A stretch of DNA of 11,886 bases from an uncultured Lachnospiraceae bacterium (GCA_910589635.1 CAJUTD010000069.1:1-11886), one strand, 5' to 3'; positions 1 to 6,534 are shown, numbered from the stretch's first letter. Numbers and translations: made by a program. The notes: generated by a model from the sequence alone, not told the origin.

Positions 1-2
1 AT

Positions 3-263
3 TTTAAGAATTATCGTGCTATTTATGAAAGGCAGCAGGAAGAAGTGAAAACAGCGTTGCGAAACCAGGAGGGGATGATCAAACAATTATTCCGTAACGG
101 TGTTGCTTCTGGCGTGAGATTGGAAAGATTTAAGGATGTGATGAAGCTGACCACCCTTGACAGAGATACACTTTTATGCTTTATTAGCCGGATTGAAGTG
201 TTGGAGGAAAAGAAAGTATATGTGGAATTTCGGGCAAAAGAAGAATTCCATATAATCCTGTAG
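3..263 (+). CDS. Large serine recombinase, C-terminal end (cut by window edge)
   Basis: The open frame enters from the left edge and ends at TAG 261-263, giving the last 86 residues of a longer protein. The visible part is charged and helical, then ends in a short strand pattern (ISRIEVLEEKKVYVEF). The two complete recombinases downstream end the same way (KRITVYKNRHVEIVFNF and KRIVVYDECNIEVEWNF). In large serine recombinases this region follows the coiled coil and closes the DNA-binding part. The catalytic and zinc-ribbon domains lie outside the window, so activity cannot be judged. A GTG at 45 could be taken as a start, but the frame is open upstream and the family tail makes an internal start unlikely. 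It is the first of three recombinase genes on the same strand, 48 nt before the next, and probably co-transcribed. Confidence 0.8.
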   Translation, partial: FKNYRAIYERQQEEVKTALRNQEGMIKQLFRNGVASGVRLERFKDVMKLTTLDRDTLLCFISRIEVLEEKKVYVEFRAKEEFHIIL

Positions 264-311
264 AAATATCTGGTGTCAAAAGCAGAGAGCGGGAAAGAAG
301 GGAGGGCATAA

Positions 312-1994
312 ATGGCAGGAATATCAAAAAAGAAAACCTTGCAGTGCGAAAATGAATCAGAATGTGTGTGGAATGCCGGCATTTATGCCAGGCTGTCAGT
401 GGATAACCACGGCTGGAAAAATGAATCCATAGATACGCAGATAGAGATTGCCAAAGAATATATCCGAAAATCCGATAATATTATACTTGTTGGTTGTTAT
501 ACGGACCTTGGAAAAACCGGCACTAATTTTGACAGAGAGGGCTTTGATAAACTGATGGCGGACATCCGGCGGCATAAGATCACATGCGTAATTGTAAAGG
601 ATTTTTCCAGGTTTGGGCGTAATTACATAGAAACGGGCAATTATTTAGAGAAGATTTTTCCGTTTTTTAATGTCAGGTTTATTTCTGTGTCTGATGGCTA
701 TGACAGCCATCGGACGCAGGGAGAGAATGATGTTCTTGCCGTTAATCTGAAAAACATTGTAAATGAACTGTATGCAAGGGATTGCGCCCAGAAAGTCAGG
801 ATAATTAAAAATTCAAAGCTAAAACAGGGGTGTTATGTAGGTGGAATCCCTTCTTATGGATACTATGCGAAATGGGTGGACGGGAAGAAAGTTCTTTTTC
901 CGGAGGAAGGCACAAGTGATATTGTAAGAAAAATATATGAGCTGTTTGACGGCGGGAGAGGGATTCAAAGTATCATTCTTTGGTTGTATGAACAGAAGGT
1001 ACACAGGCCGAGTGAATATAAACAAACGGGCCATGTATATTGCGTGGAAGGTGAAACTCTGAAACAATGGTCAGATCAGACCATACGAACCATTCTAACA
1101 AATTATGTATATATCGGTACGTTGATACAGATTAGGGCGGGTGAAAAGATATACCGTAGCGGACAAAAGAGGGATATTGAGCCGGATGAAGTGATTATAA
1201 TAGAGCATACCCATGAGCCGATTGTCGGAGAAGAAATCTTTTACCGCATTGCCTGTAAAATAGAAGAAAAGCGCAGGATTGAGCTTCAGAAGAAAGGACT
1301 GCCAAAAGATGCGCTTCCAGAAGATAACTATAAGGACCTGATTTATTGCGGAGAATGTGGAAAAAAACTCAAAAGGATCGGTACCTCGAATACCAAATCT
1401 TATAAAGTATCGGTAAAAACGTATTCTTACGGATGCCCCGATATTCAAAGAATCGACAGCCAAAAATGTGACAGCCATTTTATCTCACTTAATGCGATTA
1501 ACCGTATTGTGCTGGAGACGATGCGAAAAGAATTTAACCTGTCGGGAATTCGCATGAAAACACTGTTGGATTTTAATAGAAAGCAAGGAGAACGCGGAGA
1601 AAAGGAAATAGAAAAAAGAGCAAGGAAAATAGAGACACGTATTCAGGACATAGATATTGAAATGAGTTCCCAGTATATGCAGTACAGGGCAGGCAGGATT
1701 GATAAGGATGCATTTCTGAATATAAAAACAAATAGGGAAATGGAAAAAAATAATCTGTTACAAGAAATGTCCGGCCAGGCTATAGAGGTACAGAGGATCA
1801 GAAAAGAAGTGGACGCCATGGATGAGTTTATCCGCAATCTGTGGAAGGGGAAGAATGGTATAGTATTGGATGGACAGGCGCTTCGCTGCCTGGTGAAAAG
1901 GATTACTGTTTATAAAAACAGGCATGTGGAGATTGTATTTAATTTCAGTAAGGAACTGTTCGAGCAAGATAAAGAAGGGGCGCATGGTAAGTGA
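312..1994 (+). CDS. Large serine recombinase (resolvase/invertase family site-specific integrase), 560 aa
   Basis: Serine recombinase that would cut and rejoin DNA at attachment sites of a mobile element. The N-terminal resolvase domain (about residues 20-165) has YARLS with the candidate nucleophile Ser29, the TNFDREGF segment around Arg75, and KDFSRFGRNY with Arg100 and Arg103, matching the family's active-site arginines. A 'recombinase' DNA-binding domain follows (about 170-310). A zinc ribbon has Cys346-x2-Cys349 and Cys375-x10-Cys386. A charged coiled coil (about 420-510) and the short C-terminal strand region complete the usual order for large serine integrases. Length is normal for the family. 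The ATG at 312 is supported by GGAGGG at 301-306. The stop overlaps the next recombinase start by 4 nt, so the two are translationally coupled. No residue loss is evident; it may work alone or together with its neighbours. Confidence 0.95.
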   Translation: MAGISKKKTLQCENESECVWNAGIYARLSVDNHGWKNESIDTQIEIAKEYIRKSDNIILVGCYTDLGKTGTNFDREGFDKLMADIRRHKITCVIVKDFSRFGRNYIETGNYLEKIFPFFNVRFISVSDGYDSHRTQGENDVLAVNLKNIVNELYARDCAQKVRIIKNSKLKQGCYVGGIPSYGYYAKWVDGKKVLFPEEGTSDIVRKIYELFDGGRGIQSIILWLYEQKVHRPSEYKQTGHVYCVEGETLKQWSDQTIRTILTNYVYIGTLIQIRAGEKIYRSGQKRDIEPDEVIIIEHTHEPIVGEEIFYRIACKIEEKRRIELQKKGLPKDALPEDNYKDLIYCGECGKKLKRIGTSNTKSYKVSVKTYSYGCPDIQRIDSQKCDSHFISLNAINRIVLETMRKEFNLSGIRMKTLLDFNRKQGERGEKEIEKRARKIETRIQDIDIEMSSQYMQYRAGRIDKDAFLNIKTNREMEKNNLLQEMSGQAIEVQRIRKEVDAMDEFIRNLWKGKNGIVLDGQALRCLVKRITVYKNRHVEIVFNFSKELFEQDKEGAHGK

Positions 1995-3568
1995 AAAACA
2001 AAATGATTATAGCGATTTATATGCGATTGTCACAGGATGACGGCGATTTCGAGGCAGAGAGCAATAGCATTGCCAACCAAAGAGATTTGCTCCTTTCCTA
2101 TGCTGCAAAGCATTTTGAAAATTATGATTTGTTGGAATTTAAAGATGATGGATACACAGGAGCAAATTTTAACAGACCAGGCGTTTCCAAACTTTTGGAT
2201 AAAGTAAGGAATGGGAAGATAGACTGTATCATTGTTAAAGACTTATCCAGGTTTTCCAGGGATTATATTGAGATGGGCGCTTATCTGGAGCAAATCTTTC
2301 CTTTTTCCGGGGTGAGGTTCATCGCAGTTAATGATGGATATGACAGCGACCGTTACAAAGGAGACGTCGCGGGACTTGATACTTCGTTTATAACTCTTAT
2401 GAACGACTTCTATTGCAAGGATATATCTGTGAAAGTGAAATCGGCGCTTAAAGTAAAAAAAGAGAAGGGTATCTATGCAAATGGGAGCTGTACGTTCGGC
2501 TACCGCAAGGATGAAGCAGACAGGCATAAGCTGTTGATCGTCGAAGAGGAAGCGGCTGTCGTAAAGAGAATCTTTGAGATGACTTTGGAGGGGGCATCTT
2601 CAAATCAGATTGCAAAACAGTTCAATGCCGAAGGCATAAAAACCCCGATAGAATACAAAATGGAACGGGGCATTGCATCTATGAGGCCAAAAGCGGGGCA
2701 TTTCGAGTGGAGCGCTTCTACCATCTGCCAGATACTTAGAAATGCGACTTATGTCGGAGACTTTGTATATGATAAATATGAAACACCGGAAGTGAGTGGA
2801 AAAGCAAAATTGAAGCCACGGAACGAATGGAAAATATTTAAGAATCATCATGAAGCAATTATTGACCGTAAAACATTTGCTCAGATCCAGTCTGGCAGGG
2901 GAATAAAAAAGGCTGTGAGATATAAGAGGCATCCACTGATTGGAAAAATAGAATGTGGGTGTTGCCATAAGTCCTTGAGAATAGAGCGTACAAAAAATCC
3001 CTATTTCTTATGCCCGAACAGGTATGTGACACGGAATGAAGGGTGTGTGTACCGGGTCAATGTACAGTTTCTTGAGCAGTATCTGCTGTTCGAGTTGCAG
3101 GAAGAAGCGGAAAAGCAGGCTGATATACAATCAGCGTGTAAAGATGCGAAAAATAGAATTGAGCAGGAATTAAAAGATGTAAGCAGCAGAAGAAAGCAGA
3201 TTTGTAGAAAGCGAAAGGAGTTACAGGAAGCGCAAAGCGGATTATATGAAGCATATGTGTTTAAAAGAAAAAGCAGAGAGCAGTATAGAAAGGAAAAACA
3301 GGAGGTTCAGGATGAAATAGAACGATGTATGGAGAAGGAAAACTTGCTGGGAGTGCGCATAAAAGCACTAGAGGAAAAATCTGCGGAAATGAGGTCTAAT
3401 GTATATGAATATCTGCAAAAACATAGTGTGGCAGAGATTAGCCAGGAAATGGCAGAGCTGTTTATAAAAAGGATTGTGGTTTATGACGAATGTAATATAG
3501 AGGTAGAATGGAACTTTCTGGAAAATCTGCCGGAGAAGTTGCTTCCATATCAACTTGCAATAACTTAA
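1991..3568 (+). CDS. Large serine recombinase (resolvase/invertase family site-specific integrase), 525 aa
   Basis: Second complete large serine recombinase, clearly different in sequence from the 560-aa one. The start is GTG at 1991, overlapping the TGA of the upstream gene. The N-terminal catalytic domain has YMRLS with candidate nucleophile Ser14, Arg62 in ANFNRPG, and KDLSRFSRDY with Arg87 and Arg90. The recombinase DNA-binding domain follows (about 155-290). The zinc ribbon appears as C322-G-C-C325 with Cys341 and Cys352. A long Lys/Glu/Gln-rich coiled coil spans about 365-470, then the family's C-terminal strand motif. It is the last recombinase of the cluster and ends about 120 nt before the abrupt junction into an S8 peptidase remnant. 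This places it at the edge of the element, where integrase genes usually lie. Sequence alone does not show which of the three recombinases integrates or excises. Confidence 0.95.
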   Translation: MKNKMIIAIYMRLSQDDGDFEAESNSIANQRDLLLSYAAKHFENYDLLEFKDDGYTGANFNRPGVSKLLDKVRNGKIDCIIVKDLSRFSRDYIEMGAYLEQIFPFSGVRFIAVNDGYDSDRYKGDVAGLDTSFITLMNDFYCKDISVKVKSALKVKKEKGIYANGSCTFGYRKDEADRHKLLIVEEEAAVVKRIFEMTLEGASSNQIAKQFNAEGIKTPIEYKMERGIASMRPKAGHFEWSASTICQILRNATYVGDFVYDKYETPEVSGKAKLKPRNEWKIFKNHHEAIIDRKTFAQIQSGRGIKKAVRYKRHPLIGKIECGCCHKSLRIERTKNPYFLCPNRYVTRNEGCVYRVNVQFLEQYLLFELQEEAEKQADIQSACKDAKNRIEQELKDVSSRRKQICRKRKELQEAQSGLYEAYVFKRKSREQYRKEKQEVQDEIERCMEKENLLGVRIKALEEKSAEMRSNVYEYLQKHSVAEISQEMAELFIKRIVVYDECNIEVEWNFLENLPEKLLPYQLAIT

Positions 3569-3684
3569 CACCTGATACTCATAAAACATGGCAATGACAT
3601 GACACACGCAGTGGTAAAATGGGGATATTTCTTTAAAAATTGGTTATTTGATGCAAAACAATTAATAAAATTCAATACCTATAC

Positions 3685-3707
3685 TTGACATTTTCGGGGA
3701 TTGTCAA
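3685..3707. other. Candidate attachment-site dyad at element/chromosome junction
   Basis: TTGACA (3685-3690) and TGTCAA (3702-3707) form a perfect 6-bp inverted repeat around an 11-nt centre. The centre (about 3696) coincides, within a few bases, with the point where the translation starts to look like an S8 peptidase (GIVNGND). Large serine integrases use short, imperfectly symmetric sites with the crossover at the centre, and the last recombinase gene ends about 120 nt away. This is an inference from position and symmetry; the partner site at the other end of the element is outside the window. Confidence 0.4.
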
Positions 3708-3849
3708 TGGGAATGATCCTTATCTGTATGGGGAGAAAGTGAAGGCGTATTTACTCAGAGGCGCAAGGCATTTGCCGATACTGTCGGAGTACCCTAATCC
3801 ACAGATTGGCTGGGGCGTGCTTTGTTTGAGGGATAGTCTGCCAGAATGA
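3691..3849 (+). pseudogene. S8 (subtilisin-like) peptidase, C-terminal remnant
   Basis: From 3691 to TGA 3847-3849 one frame encodes about 52 residues resembling the C-terminal end of S8 family peptidases of Clostridia. It reads GIVNGNDPYLYGEKVKAYLL, then RGARHLP, then YPNPQIGWGVLCLRDSL. In full-length members this segment follows the catalytic Ser helix: the G(K/E)VK..L.RGAR helix, then YPN..(W/Y)G.G.L....SL at the end of the fold. The catalytic Asp, His and Ser regions are absent. Upstream of about 3696 the frame reads unrelated sequence with no start or ribosome site. The simplest reading is that the element carrying the recombinases inserted into, or recombined at, an S8 peptidase gene, leaving the 3' end here. 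The 5' part may lie at the far end of the element. The family match is from memory of conserved motifs. Confidence 0.65.
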
Positions 3850-4051
3850 TTTGCAGTTCAAATTTGTTTTGTCGTCTCATACAGGATTGCGGTAAGGGTA
3901 TATCGGAAGCGAGGTATTAGTTGATGAGTATAGTGTAAATAAAGTGAGGTGCAGGCAGCCGGTAAATGACTGTTTGCGCCTTCAAAAAGATTTATGGGAT
4001 TGTAATGGATGAATATTCCAGAAAGGAAACAGGCTATATGATAAAAAAAGC
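3850..4051. other. Intergenic stretch without a recognisable gene
   Basis: Between the peptidase remnant and the hairpin at 4052 I find no gene that can be supported. One frame, about 3898-4013, is open for some 38 codons (VLVDEYSVNKVRCRQPVND is a sample) but has no start codon or ribosome site. It may be another decayed fragment. I recognise no family, RNA or repeat here. Confidence 0.4.
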
Positions 4052-4083
4052 TGTCCGCTGTAACATTTTGCGGACATTTGTTT
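4043..4083. terminator. Rho-independent terminator, possibly bidirectional
   Basis: TGTCCGC (4052-4058) pairs perfectly with GCGGACA (4070-4076) around an 11-nt loop. An A run at 4043-4049 lies to the left and TTTGTTTG at 4077-4084 to the right. On the minus strand the stem is followed by GC and seven T residues, a textbook terminator. On the plus strand the tail is weaker. It separates the peptidase remnant from the permease remnant. Confidence 0.7.
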
Positions 4084-4097
4084 GTTATGCTATATGA

Positions 4098-4514
4098 AAA
4101 GCAAAGAATGAAAATTTCCTGCAGGGAACACAATTAGCGCTTACTGTTGCCATTATCTTGATTGGCTGCTTTTCTGTCATGAATTTACTAAATACTGTTG
4201 TAATTTGCATTATCGTAAGGTATAATGAATTTTCACTTATGCGTTCGGTTGGAATGTCCCAAAAACAGTTATCGGCAATGGTTCATAAGGAGGGGCTGAT
4301 TGTAGTAGGTATTGGTCTTGGTTTGTCAGTGATAATTGGTGGGGGAATAGGATTTGCTCTTTGTTCTTTTTTAAAAAGCAATCTGATGAGCTATTTGAAT
4401 TATAAATTTCCATTAGATATCAGCATCCTATATTGCGCGATTATTCTTTTGTGCACTATAGTGATTTCAACAGGGGCCTTAAAACAGCAAAGCAAACGTG
4501 CATTTTCAAAATGA
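4098..4514 (+). pseudogene. FtsX/MacB-type ABC transporter permease, C-terminal remnant
   Basis: A frame open from 4098 (after a TGA at 4095-4097) to TGA 4512-4514 encodes about 138 residues matching only the last part of an FtsX-like ABC permease. Three hydrophobic segments are visible. The first is VAIILIGCFSVMNLLNTVV. Then comes the cytoplasmic signature EFSLMRSVGMSQKQL..MVHKEG, typical of the FtsX C-terminal domain, then GIGLGLSVIIGGGIGFALCSF, and finally a segment near ILYCAIILLCTIVIS. Full-length members are several hundred residues longer and have a large extracellular domain and a first transmembrane helix, all missing. A TTG at 4158 gives an apparent 118-aa ORF but lies inside the first membrane segment and has no ribosome site, so this is a broken gene. 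Such permeases export peptides or lipids with an ATPase partner, which is not present here. Confidence 0.7.
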
Positions 4515-4535
4515 CCGGCAGATGAGTCAGGAAAG

Positions 4536-4590
4536 CTGGAAACGGCAAGGCGGTTCTCGTATCGAGGCTGCCGAGTAGGGAGGTTTCCAG
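4536..4590 (+). other. Nested hairpin, possible structured RNA
   Basis: CTGGAAAC (4536-4543) pairs perfectly with GTTTCCAG (4583-4590). Inside, GGCA (4544-4547) can pair with TGCC (4569-4572), then GC (4550-4551) with GC (4567-4568), then CTCG (4556-4559) with CGAG (4563-4566) closing a TAT triloop. The 3' strand carries an unpaired GAGTAGGGAG segment. It lies directly before leader copy A and about 90 nt ahead of the small gene at 4682. I could not match it to a known riboswitch consensus. There is no T run, so a simple terminator for the permease remnant is unlikely. Confidence 0.45.
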
Positions 4591-4660
4591 TGTTGTTTTA
4601 CAGTATATGAAGAATATATCTCACGGCAAATGGATTAATACGTTACTTTCTACAGCCGAA
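4588..4660 (+). repeat. Leader repeat, copy A
   Basis: The segment 4618-4660 matches 5196-5238 at 34 of 43 positions without gaps (counted by hand), including CGGCAAATG and ACAGCCGAA. Weaker similarity extends left to the CAGTGT at 4588. Copy A ends 21 nt before the ATG of the small gene at 4682, and copy B lies before the gene at 5304. The likeness is in DNA rather than in one conserved reading frame, and a stop falls inside copy B in the frame that is open in copy A, so this is best read as an untranslated leader or small mobile cassette. Confidence 0.6.
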
Positions 4661-4681
4661 AAAATAAAAAGACAAGGAAAA

Positions 4682-4894
4682 ATGGCAATGAGTAAATATA
4701 ACGCTTTATGGGAACACGTGCAGAAAACAGGAAAGGAATCGTTTCAGATGACTTTTGAAGAAATTCAGAATGTCGCAGGGATACCGATTGACCACTCTTT
4801 CCTGAAATACAAAAAGGAATTGACGGATTACGGTTATCAGGTCGGGAAAATATCCATGAAAGAGCAGACGGTACTCTTTCATAAAGTTGACTGA
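4682..4894 (+). CDS. Small conserved protein of unknown function, 70 aa
   Basis: Encodes MAMSKYNALWEHVQKTGKES and continues with FQMTFEEIQNVAGIPIDHSF, then a Lys/Tyr-rich end (GYQVGKISMKEQTVLFHK). From memory, closely similar small proteins occur in Lachnospiraceae. The pattern (short N-terminal helix YNALW, FEEIQN.AG, C-terminal strand) resembles small DUF7662-like proteins, but I cannot confirm that family. There is no signal peptide, membrane segment or catalytic motif; it is probably a small cytoplasmic, possibly DNA- or protein-binding domain. The frame is open upstream to an ATG at 4607. That start would translate leader copy A and has no good ribosome site, while AAGGAAAA lies just before 4682. 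ATG at 4688 is an alternative. The gene stands alone between two pseudogenes and appears intact. Confidence 0.7.
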   Translation: MAMSKYNALWEHVQKTGKESFQMTFEEIQNVAGIPIDHSFLKYKKELTDYGYQVGKISMKEQTVLFHKVD

Positions 4895-4941
4895 TAATTT
4901 TTATATTGCTAAGAACGTAGACTGGTGATGACATTGATATT

Positions 4942-5141
4942 ATGGATAGAAAAGAACTACATGATTTTATAAAAGAGAAACAACCTAATATTTGCCAAAT
5001 ATCATGCTATAAAGATGGCAAAGAAGTTTATTCTGATGAATGGAATAATTATAAAAAACAGATACTTGCCATGTTATGTCCGCAACCAAAAGTATAGTAG
5101 CATTACTTGTAGGGATAGCGCTTGATAAAGGATATAAGTAA
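4942..5141 (+). pseudogene. Beta-lactamase-family serine hydrolase, N-terminal remnant with frameshift
   Basis: From ATG 4942 the frame encodes a 51-aa piece (PNICQISCYKDGKEVYSDEW, then NNYKK) and ends at TAG 5095-5097. A second frame from 5070 to TAA 5139-5141 continues with HVMSATKSIVALLVGIALDK. Adding one A to the A run at about 5052-5057 joins them as NNYKKTDTCHVMSATKS, the expected start of serine hydrolases related to class C beta-lactamases and penicillin-binding proteins. SATK is the SxxK catalytic motif. The remaining roughly 200-300 residues, including the Tyr and KTG-like motifs, are missing: similarity stops at about 5140, just before leader copy B. So there are two lesions, a one-base deletion and a 3' truncation. 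The product would not be functional. Confidence 0.72.
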
Positions 5142-5163
5142 ATCAAACGTACGGTCGGAGGAT

Positions 5164-5277
5164 CAGTGTGGAACATCCCACAGCATCCGCGAGTCATCTC
5201 GCGGCAAATGAATGAATCTGCTGCCTTCCACAGCCGAATAAGAAAACGATAGCTATTTGTAAACAATGCTGTTCGGC
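5164..5277 (+). repeat. Leader repeat, copy B, with three hairpins, ahead of the 5304 gene
   Basis: Copy B shares 34 of 43 positions with copy A (5196-5238 against 4618-4660). It also has three inverted repeats: TGTGG 5167-5171 with CCACA 5178-5182; CCGCGAG 5187-5193 with CTCGCGG 5198-5204 around a TCAT loop; and GCCGAA 5233-5238 with TTCGGC 5272-5277. It ends about 26 nt before the start codon, so it would be 5' UTR. From memory, sequences of this type precede other Lachnospiraceae genes, which would fit a dispersed leader or regulatory element. No convincing -35/-10 pair was found immediately upstream. Confidence 0.55.
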
Positions 5278-5303
5278 AATATAGAATCGAAGGAGGAAGA
5301 ATT

Positions 5304-5879
5304 ATGGCAATGCAGATTTATGGAAACTACGATTATTCCCAAACCAATTATGCAGAGAAGGTGAAGGAAAAGCAGGTCGCCGAGAGGGCCGAAAAAGTAA
5401 AACAAGCAGACAATGCCACAGATGTAAAAGGAGCAGATAAGTTGTCCGAACCTCAGGATGAATACATCAGCAGTGAAAAATCGGGGAAAAAACCAAATGG
5501 GCTGTACCGGATAGGGCAGGATGAAAACGGTAACCGCAAAATCTTTTTTGAGGATCCGAATAAGTCTGGCCGTGCAGATGGGAAGAAAGAGCCAGAAGTA
5601 GATGAAGACCGTTCCAAGGAAGCCGCAGATGGCAAAGAGCCCAAGATAGCAGGAAATAATCAGGGAAAACCAGAGAAATGTGTCGGTAATAACGATAAGG
5701 TAGAGCAGGAAATCAGAAAACTAAAAGAGAAAAAGCAGCAATTAGAGCAGCAAATGCAGTCAGCTTCCGGGGATGAAAAGAAAATCCAGGAGTTGGAGAA
5801 AAAACTGAGGCAAGTAGAGCAGGAATTAAGCCAGAAAGACAATGATTCATACAGACGGCAGCATACTGTTTTCTCTTAA
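5304..5879 (+). CDS. Charged coiled-coil protein of unknown function, 191 aa
   Basis: Begins MAMQIYGNYDYSQTNYAEKV with a clear ribosome site (GAAGGAGGAAG, 5290-5300). After a Lys/Ala/Glu-rich stretch comes a more ordered block at about 52-85 (DEYISSEKSGKKPNGLYRIG, then a Gly/Asn/Phe-rich turn segment). A low-complexity acidic and lysine region follows, then a strong coiled coil at about 130-178 (EIRKLKEKKQQLEQQMQSAS and ELEKKLRQVEQELSQK). It ends in YRRQHTVFS. There is no signal peptide or membrane segment. I recognise it only as the type of IYGNY-starting protein seen in Lachnospiraceae; the function is unknown. The same ATG GCA ATG start and a related leader are found at the small gene at 4682. 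It lies 53 nt before the next gene, probably in one operon. Confidence 0.8.
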   Translation: MAMQIYGNYDYSQTNYAEKVKEKQVAERAEKVKQADNATDVKGADKLSEPQDEYISSEKSGKKPNGLYRIGQDENGNRKIFFEDPNKSGRADGKKEPEVDEDRSKEAADGKEPKIAGNNQGKPEKCVGNNDKVEQEIRKLKEKKQQLEQQMQSASGDEKKIQELEKKLRQVEQELSQKDNDSYRRQHTVFS

Positions 5880-5932
5880 ATAAAACGAATCGGATGGATC
5901 ATGTCCGGGAATATTTAGCTGGAGGAATGATT

Positions 5933-6436
5933 ATGCATACAAAGACAATGGAAGGCCTTGCGGGGGCAAGTCTAAATATGAAAATGCTGAATACGCCGTT
6001 CCGTGTTTATAAAGAAGCAGAGCGAAGAGGCGATACAGCAGCTATGGAAAGGGCAATGGGGTATGTCGGTGAGTTTGCTGATAAAGCAAAAGACTATCAG
6101 AAGAAAACGGAAAAAGGGATGAAAGAGGATGCAAATGAGGCAAGGGAGAAGGCGGAATTAGAGCAGGAAAATGCCATCCGCAAGCGCAAGGAGGAACGTG
6201 AAGAGCTGGAAAAGAAGATAGCGGAAAGCAGGAACGGGAATAAGGATACAGTCAGCATTAGTGAAAACGGAAAAGCGATATTGAGCGAGAAACCGGGCTT
6301 GAATCAGACTGGTACAGATAACAGCGTACCTGTCGAAGAGACGGCGGATGCCAATAAAATGGAACCTGTAATCTATACAAGAACCGGAGAAGCAGCCCAA
6401 TCGGAATCCAGCGCAAATCTCTCTGTTTCTGTATAG
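5933..6436 (+). CDS. Charged helical protein of unknown function, 167 aa
   Basis: Begins MHTKTMEGLAGASLNMKMLN. A predicted helical block follows (TPFRVYKEAERRGDTAAMER, then AMGYVGEFADKAKDYQKK) and a long Glu/Lys/Arg coiled coil at about 60-112. The C-terminal third is a low-complexity, Ser/Thr/Glu-rich tail ending SSANLSVSV. No signal peptide, membrane span or catalytic motif is visible. The frame is open from ATG 5894, but GGAGGA at 5921-5926 is spaced correctly for ATG 5933, so I use that start. It follows the 191-aa coiled-coil gene and is closed by the hairpin at 6473. From memory, this pair recurs in Lachnospiraceae. Co-occurrence suggests the two proteins act together, perhaps as a structural or secretion-related pair, but this is inference only. 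Confidence 0.78.
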   Translation: MHTKTMEGLAGASLNMKMLNTPFRVYKEAERRGDTAAMERAMGYVGEFADKAKDYQKKTEKGMKEDANEAREKAELEQENAIRKRKEEREELEKKIAESRNGNKDTVSISENGKAILSEKPGLNQTGTDNSVPVEETADANKMEPVIYTRTGEAAQSESSANLSVSV

Positions 6437-6472
6437 AAGCAGTTGGTTACCTTCAAATGAAATAAATCGTAT

Positions 6473-6501
6473 GATCCCCGGCAGCGAAGCTGTCGGGGAT
6501 T
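6473..6501 (+). terminator. Strong GC-rich hairpin closing the coiled-coil operon
   Basis: ATCCCCGGCAGC (6474-6485) pairs with GCTGTCGGGGAT (6489-6500) around a GAA loop: 12 pairs with one G-U. It begins 36 nt after the stop of the 167-aa gene. There is no T run after it, so it may act as a pause or mRNA 3'-end stabiliser rather than a classic terminator. Confidence 0.6.
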
Positions 6502-6534
6502 GACGTTATATTGGTGTGATTTGAAAGGAAAAAT

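Noticed and set aside
3535..3557. AAGTTG / CAACTT inverted repeat at the end of the last recombinase gene
   Set aside because: Lies inside coding sequence, is short, and has no T run; probably chance.
4005..4097. 30-codon ORF starting MDEYSRKETGYMIKK, with GAAAGGAAAC inside it
   Set aside because: It runs straight through the hairpin terminator at 4052-4076, has no ribosome site before its ATG and matches nothing I know.
3858..4133. Minus-strand 91-codon open frame
   Set aside because: No ribosome site or recognisable motif, composition is Phe/Tyr/Ile-rich as in antisense of A/T-rich sequence, and it spans the terminator hairpin.
4536..4590. Interpretation as a TPP, c-di-GMP or manganese riboswitch
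   Set aside because: Short purine motifs look vaguely similar, but the conserved cores of those classes are absent and the element is too short.
4607..4681. N-terminal extension of the 70-aa gene from ATG 4607
   Set aside because: The extension lies in leader copy A, whose counterpart B has a stop in the equivalent frame; the ribosome site fits 4682.
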